Shown here piece by piece: positions 60,446 to 64,000 of a stretch of DNA of 64,000 nucleotides (its first letter is position 1; the number at the start of each line of letters is the position of its first letter). Source of the DNA: an uncultured cyanobacterium (lineage in GTDB: Bacteria; Cyanobacteriota; Cyanobacteriia; Cyanobacteriales; Chroococcidiopsidaceae); assembly GCA_946221495.1 (NCBI GenBank), contig CAMIFA010000003.1, positions 17,980-81,979 on the forward strand, read 5' to 3'. Made by a program: the position numbers and the translations under genes. The notes beneath the pieces are model-generated. The model saw only the letters and a program-made list of their open reading frames with translations. It had not been told where the DNA came from and ran no database searches.

Positions 60446-63070
60446 ATGCACCCAATTCGCACATTTAATGTTTCTCCTTCCCTGCCGCCGCGACTTGAAA
60501 AATTGCGACAGCTAGCTTATAACCTGCACTGGGATTGGAATGTTGAAACAAAAGACTTATTCCGGCGCTTAGATATTGATCTTTGGGAATCCAGCCGCCA
60601 TAATCCTGTCTTAATGCTCGGCACAATTAGTCAAGCGCGCCTCCAAGAAGTTGCGGAAGACGAAGGCTTTCTGGCGCAGATGGATAGAGCAGCACGTCAG
60701 TTAGAAGATTATCTGCAAGAGCGTACTTGGTATCGCAAGCATAGGGAGCAGGGATCAGGGATCAGGGATCAGGGAGTACAAGGATTTAGTTCGCCTCTTG
60801 CCTCGCCGCTATCGCCTTCTACTGAATGTTATGCTTATTTTTCGGCTGAATTTGGGTTGGTAGATTGCTTGCCAGTTTATTCTGGAGGTTTAGGGGTGTT
60901 AGCAGGCGATCACCTGAAATCTGCCAGTGATTTAGGGCTACCGCTTGTGGGAGTAGGCTTACTTTACCAACAAGGTTACTTTGCCCAATATCTCAACGCC
61001 GATGGTTGGCAGCAAGAACGCTACCCAATCAACGATTTTTATAATATGCCCTTGCACCTAGAACGCAATCCTGATGGTTCTGAATTGCGAATTGCCGTAA
61101 ATTATCCAGGGCGCACGGTTTATGCCAGAGTGTGGCGGGTGCAGGTGGGAACAGTGCCGTTGTACATGATGGACACCAACATTGAACCCAACAATGCTTA
61201 CGACCAAAATATCACAGACCAACTGTACGGCGGTGATATGGATATGCGTATCCACCAAGAAATTATGCTGGGCATTGGTGGAGTACAGATGCTGAAAGCA
61301 TTGAAGCTTTCGGTAACGGCGTATCACATGAACGAGGGACACGCCGCCTTTCTAGCACTAGAGCGTATCCGCATCTTAATTCAGGAAGAACATCTGAGTT
61401 ATGCGGAAGCTAAACAAGCAGTTTCTTCAAGTAATATCTTCACGACTCACACGCCAGTACCAGCTGGAATTGATTTGTTTCCTCCAGATAAGGTTCTATA
61501 TTACTTGGGATACTATGCAGATATTTTTGGCTTAGGAAAGGATCAATTTCTAGGGCTGGGACGCGAGAACACTGGTGATTTAGCTTCGCCTTTTAGTATG
61601 GCGATTTTAGCGCTGAAAATGGCGACGTTTGCTAATGGTGTTGCTCAACTGCATGGTGTGGTGTCGCGGGAGATGTTTCACAGTTTATGGCGCGATTTGC
61701 CCATACCCGAAGTACCGATTACGGCAATTACAAATGGTGTTCATGCGCGTAGTTGTGTTGCTAAATCAACTCAAGAGTTGTACGATCGCTACCTGGGTCC
61801 TAATTGGTCATCAGCACCTGTAGAAAATCAATTGTGGGAACGACTAGATGCAATTCCAGATGAAGAATTGTGGCGGAACCACGATCGCTGTCGTTTAGAC
61901 ATGGTTGTGTATGTGCGCGAGCATCTAGTAAAGCATTTACGCGATCGCGGCGCTTCTCCCTCGGAAATGGGTAAAGCTCAAGAAGTTCTCGATCCTTCGG
62001 TGTTAACCATTGGCTTTGCGCGCCGTTTTGCTACCTACAAGCGGGCAACACTGTGGATGCGGAATTTAGAGCGGATTAAGCGAATTTTGAGTGGTAATAA
62101 AGACCGCAAAGTTCAATTTGTGATTGCTGGTAAAGCCCACCCGAAAGACATCCCTGGTAAAGAATTAATTCGCGATATCAATCGTTTCATCCGTGAACAA
62201 GGAGTTGAAAAGCAAGTTGTATTTGTGCCTAACTACGATATTCATGTAGCGCGGTTACTAATTTCTGGCTGTGATGTGTGGTTGAATACGCCGCGCCGTC
62301 CCCGTGAAGCTTCTGGCACAAGCGGCATGAAGGCAGCGATGAATGGATTGCCGAATCTAAGTGTTTTAGATGGTTGGTGGGATGAAGCTGATTATGTGCG
62401 TACAGGTTGGGCAATAGGGCATGGTGAAAGTTACGATGATCCGACTTACCAAGATGAGGTAGAGGCGAATGCTCTGTATGATTTGATTGAGCAAGAGGTT
62501 GTACCTTTATTTTATGAGCGGGATGCTGATAACTTGCCGCGTCCTTGGATTGCCAAAATGAAGGATGCGATTCGCCTCAATTGTCCGTTTTTTAATACAG
62601 AACGGATGGTGCGAGAGTATGCATTACGGGCTTATTTCCCCGCAAGCGATCGCTACCACACGCTAACTACAAATAAATACGCTCCAGCTAAGGATTTAGC
62701 TCAATGGAAACAGCATCTGGTTGAGCGCTGGTTCAACATCAAAATCGAAAATGTTGATATTTCTCAGCCAGCTGACATTCAGGTAAACCAAACAGTTGCT
62801 GTGAAAGCTAGGATTAATTTGGCAACTCTGACAAACGATGATGTCCAGGTGGAACTTTATCAAGGTTCCGTCGATGACAATGGCGAAATTGTGAATGGCG
62901 TTCCGGTAGTGATGGCTTATCAGGGGCAGGATCAACAAGGTTGTAGCATTTATACATCTGACATCATCTACACAAATTCTGGGTTACAAGGCTTGTCGTT
63001 GCGCGTTTTACCAAAACACGAAAACTTGTCCAGTCTGTATGAACCAAGGTTAATTCTTTGGGCTAGTTAG
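60446..63070 (+). CDS. glgP: Alpha-glucan (glycogen) phosphorylase GlgP with repeat-encoded insert
   Basis: GlgP releases glucose-1-phosphate from glycogen using pyridoxal phosphate. The 874 residues contain YSGGLGVLAGDHLKSASDLG, the active-site stretch TAYHMNEGHAAFLALERI, and the PLP-binding region EASGTSGMKAAMNG with Lys629. A C-terminal beta-rich tail follows. Residues about 99-115 (HREQGSGIRDQGVQGF) are encoded by a heptamer repeat (60742-60778) and look inserted between the N-terminal helix and the barrel. The domain order is that of the bacterial alpha-glucan phosphorylases. It stands alone, far from glgB. Confidence 0.96.
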   Translation: MHPIRTFNVSPSLPPRLEKLRQLAYNLHWDWNVETKDLFRRLDIDLWESSRHNPVLMLGTISQARLQEVAEDEGFLAQMDRAARQLEDYLQERTWYRKHREQGSGIRDQGVQGFSSPLASPLSPSTECYAYFSAEFGLVDCLPVYSGGLGVLAGDHLKSASDLGLPLVGVGLLYQQGYFAQYLNADGWQQERYPINDFYNMPLHLERNPDGSELRIAVNYPGRTVYARVWRVQVGTVPLYMMDTNIEPNNAYDQNITDQLYGGDMDMRIHQEIMLGIGGVQMLKALKLSVTAYHMNEGHAAFLALERIRILIQEEHLSYAEAKQAVSSSNIFTTHTPVPAGIDLFPPDKVLYYLGYYADIFGLGKDQFLGLGRENTGDLASPFSMAILALKMATFANGVAQLHGVVSREMFHSLWRDLPIPEVPITAITNGVHARSCVAKSTQELYDRYLGPNWSSAPVENQLWERLDAIPDEELWRNHDRCRLDMVVYVREHLVKHLRDRGASPSEMGKAQEVLDPSVLTIGFARRFATYKRATLWMRNLERIKRILSGNKDRKVQFVIAGKAHPKDIPGKELIRDINRFIREQGVEKQVVFVPNYDIHVARLLISGCDVWLNTPRRPREASGTSGMKAAMNGLPNLSVLDGWWDEADYVRTGWAIGHGESYDDPTYQDEVEANALYDLIEQEVVPLFYERDADNLPRPWIAKMKDAIRLNCPFFNTERMVREYALRAYFPASDRYHTLTTNKYAPAKDLAQWKQHLVERWFNIKIENVDISQPADIQVNQTVAVKARINLATLTNDDVQVELYQGSVDDNGEIVNGVPVVMAYQGQDQQGCSIYTSDIIYTNSGLQGLSLRVLPKHENLSSLYEPRLILWAS
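60742..60778. repeat. Heptamer repeat (AGGGATC) inside the glgP frame
   Basis: Four to five copies of AGGGATC/AGGGAGC lie inside glgP and are translated as REQGSGIRDQG. The unit also occurs at 19782-19813 between genes. The glgP frame remains open. Confidence 0.9.
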
Positions 63071-63105
63071 TAGTTAGGGGTTAGGGAAAGGTTATTCTCT
63101 AATCC

Positions 63106-63483
63106 CTAATACCGCTCTGGAATGATGATGTATCCAGTTGTGTAATCCCCTAATACTAAATTGCGTTCTTTACCCCAATACCACCAGTGAGCGGCGACGT
63201 AGGCGCAGATCAGGCTATCTAGTTTGTCTTCTAACGTTTTGAGAGCTGCTCCGGTAGGGGGGATTTGGGACGAACCGCCTTCACGTAGTGTAGCGACAGC
63301 GTTTAAACGCTGGAGCAAAGCGTCAGCCGAAGGCGAAGGCTTAAGCCGTTAGGGCATTAGCCCGTTAGGACGCAAAGGAAGCAGAGGAGGATAGGTTGGT
63401 AAGATGTTGACAATGTAGTGGTGGAGTTTCTCTAGTTCTAAGTGTCGCTCTCGGATCTGCCAACTCCTATTTAATAATGGCAT
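63106..63483 (-). pseudogene. DUF429 gene remnant interrupted by a repeat element
   Basis: The frame from 63483 down to 63106 begins MPLLNRSWQIRERHLELEKL, typical of the middle of DUF429 proteins, and ends ALKTLEDKLDSLICAYVAAH, then WWYWGKERNLVLGDY, the DUF429 C-terminus. Between them is a GC-rich repeat (63319-63390) that contributes the in-frame TAA at 63349-63351. The frame is the same on both sides of the stop. The N-terminal half of the family is missing because a divergent gene begins at 63485, so this is a decayed copy. Confidence 0.75.
63319..63390. repeat. Dispersed GC-rich repeat inside the DUF429 remnant
   Basis: TCAGCCGAAGGCGAAG, GCCGTTAGGGCATTAGCCCG and TTAGGACGCAAAG mark this element, which shares its core with the spacer element at 17429-17490. 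It lies within the DUF429 frame and supplies its stop codon. Confidence 0.75.
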
Positions 63484-63484
63484 T

Positions 63485-63886
63485 ATGTCGAACTTAGGTA
63501 TGGTCACTAGACAACACCGACGAACTTTAAGCGGCATATTTCTGAGCGGAATTATTACTGGCTGTGGTGTAGTTGAGCCAGTTACACTAGCTACTTGCGG
63601 TGCTTATCGAATTTTAACTATCCCACCTCTAAGACCATTGATTTCTTGTTCTAAATTTCCGGCAATTGCAGAGGCTCGGAAAGTGCTGCAACAGCATCAG
63701 CAGTTCATTCAAAAATTAAAAACCGATAATTCAGGATTTATTTTGGTAGACCTTAGAGAACTTCAGTATTGTCCTGGTAAAGCAATGATTCACGTAGAAT
63801 ATGCAGGTGAACAAGACTGTCCTGCAATTAAGCAAATGATAGGTGAAACTTTCTTTGGAATTCCGTATGTGTTAGTCAATGGCTAG
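63485..63886 (+). CDS. Hypothetical protein, possibly exported
   Basis: The 133-residue frame starts at an ATG beside the divergent DUF429 remnant. The N-terminus (MSNLGMVTRQHRRTLSGIFL, then SGIITGC) is a plausible lipoprotein-like signal with Cys27, but the basic stretch is long. Several further cysteines occur (CGAYRIL, LISCSKF, QYCPGKA, EQDCPAI). The rest has mixed helix/strand character with no family I recognise. It may be a small lipoprotein or a chance-extended frame. Confidence is limited. Confidence 0.5.
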   Translation: MSNLGMVTRQHRRTLSGIFLSGIITGCGVVEPVTLATCGAYRILTIPPLRPLISCSKFPAIAEARKVLQQHQQFIQKLKTDNSGFILVDLRELQYCPGKAMIHVEYAGEQDCPAIKQMIGETFFGIPYVLVNG

Positions 63887-64000
63887 TGATATTCTTGGCT
63901 TTCTGCGCTTTCAATTGCACAAGACAGCACTTAATAGCCTCTAAGTAACGTCAGTTCGGGATAAGAAAAGGAGGGGGGCAAGTAAGCTGAAATTAAGTCA

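Overview
The window is chromosomal DNA of a cyanobacterium. It carries photosystem II genes (psbB for CP47, psbT, psbI), the circadian/redox protein gene ldpA, a ycf45-type ATPase gene, a cyanobacterial-type hfq and glycogen genes. The HIP1 octamer GCGATCGC is scattered through genes and spacers on both strands. Several clusters (psbB-psbT-nrdR-rpsA, dapF beside hfq) match arrangements I know from cyanobacteria. I cannot name the genus. There is no prophage, complete insertion sequence, CRISPR array or rRNA operon; the only RNA gene I can assign is tRNA-Gln(UUG).

Layout. 1-5 kb: the tail of an unknown gene, glgB, a small secreted protein, a glutathione-transferase-like protein and a 48-residue lipoprotein. 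4.8-7.4 kb: an FtsL-like membrane protein followed by the septal transpeptidase FtsI. 7.5-12.4 kb: a YyaL/DUF255 gene broken by an in-frame TAA, clpP, a hypothetical gene carrying two copies of a palindromic element, and a 1-kb gene-free region with large inverted repeats. 12.4-19.1 kb: an RNB-domain protein whose catalytic aspartates appear lost, ubiX, a LapA-like membrane protein, aroK and argB. 19.3-30.5 kb: a TPR protein, pmbA/tldE, a DUF3153 lipoprotein, an acetyltransferase, pdxH, an AI-2E family transporter, scpA, a sugar nucleotidyltransferase, tRNA-Gln, ycf45 and ldpA. 30.5-38.3 kb is accessory-like: a remnant of a large surface protein, a DUF433/PIN-like toxin-antitoxin pair, pcrA, a Uma2 nuclease, a TPR gene with an in-frame stop and a DUF3592 protein. 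38.3-45.6 kb: metK, a HAD phosphatase, rpsA, nrdR, psbT, psbB and two small proteins. 45.9-64 kb: a coiled-coil zinc-ribbon protein, mnmG, a GST-like protein, dapF, hfq, a Kef-type antiporter, an M23 peptidase, a ComFB protein, an LptD-like DUF3769 protein, psbI, glgP and a DUF429 remnant interrupted by a repeat.

Most genes are housekeeping and stand as singletons or short pairs. Functional groupings are glycogen turnover (glgB, glgP), photosystem II assembly (psbB, psbT, psbI), division and envelope (ftsI, FtsL-like, M23 peptidase, DUF3769), translation and tRNA modification (rpsA, truB, mnmG), and amino-acid, cofactor and SAM synthesis (aroK, argB, dapF, pdxH, ubiX, metK).

The most unusual signal is not a new gene system but the behaviour of short repeats. 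Runs of an octamer (ACAAGGGG/ACAAGGAG) and of related heptamers lie between many genes. In ldpA and glgP such a run sits inside the coding frame without breaking it. A 53-bp palindromic element is found twice in frame in one hypothetical gene, and another repeat family interrupts a DUF429 gene. Three reading frames (YyaL, a TPR gene, DUF429) are closed by an in-frame TAA with no shift of frame. I do not see a convincing undescribed multi-gene system.
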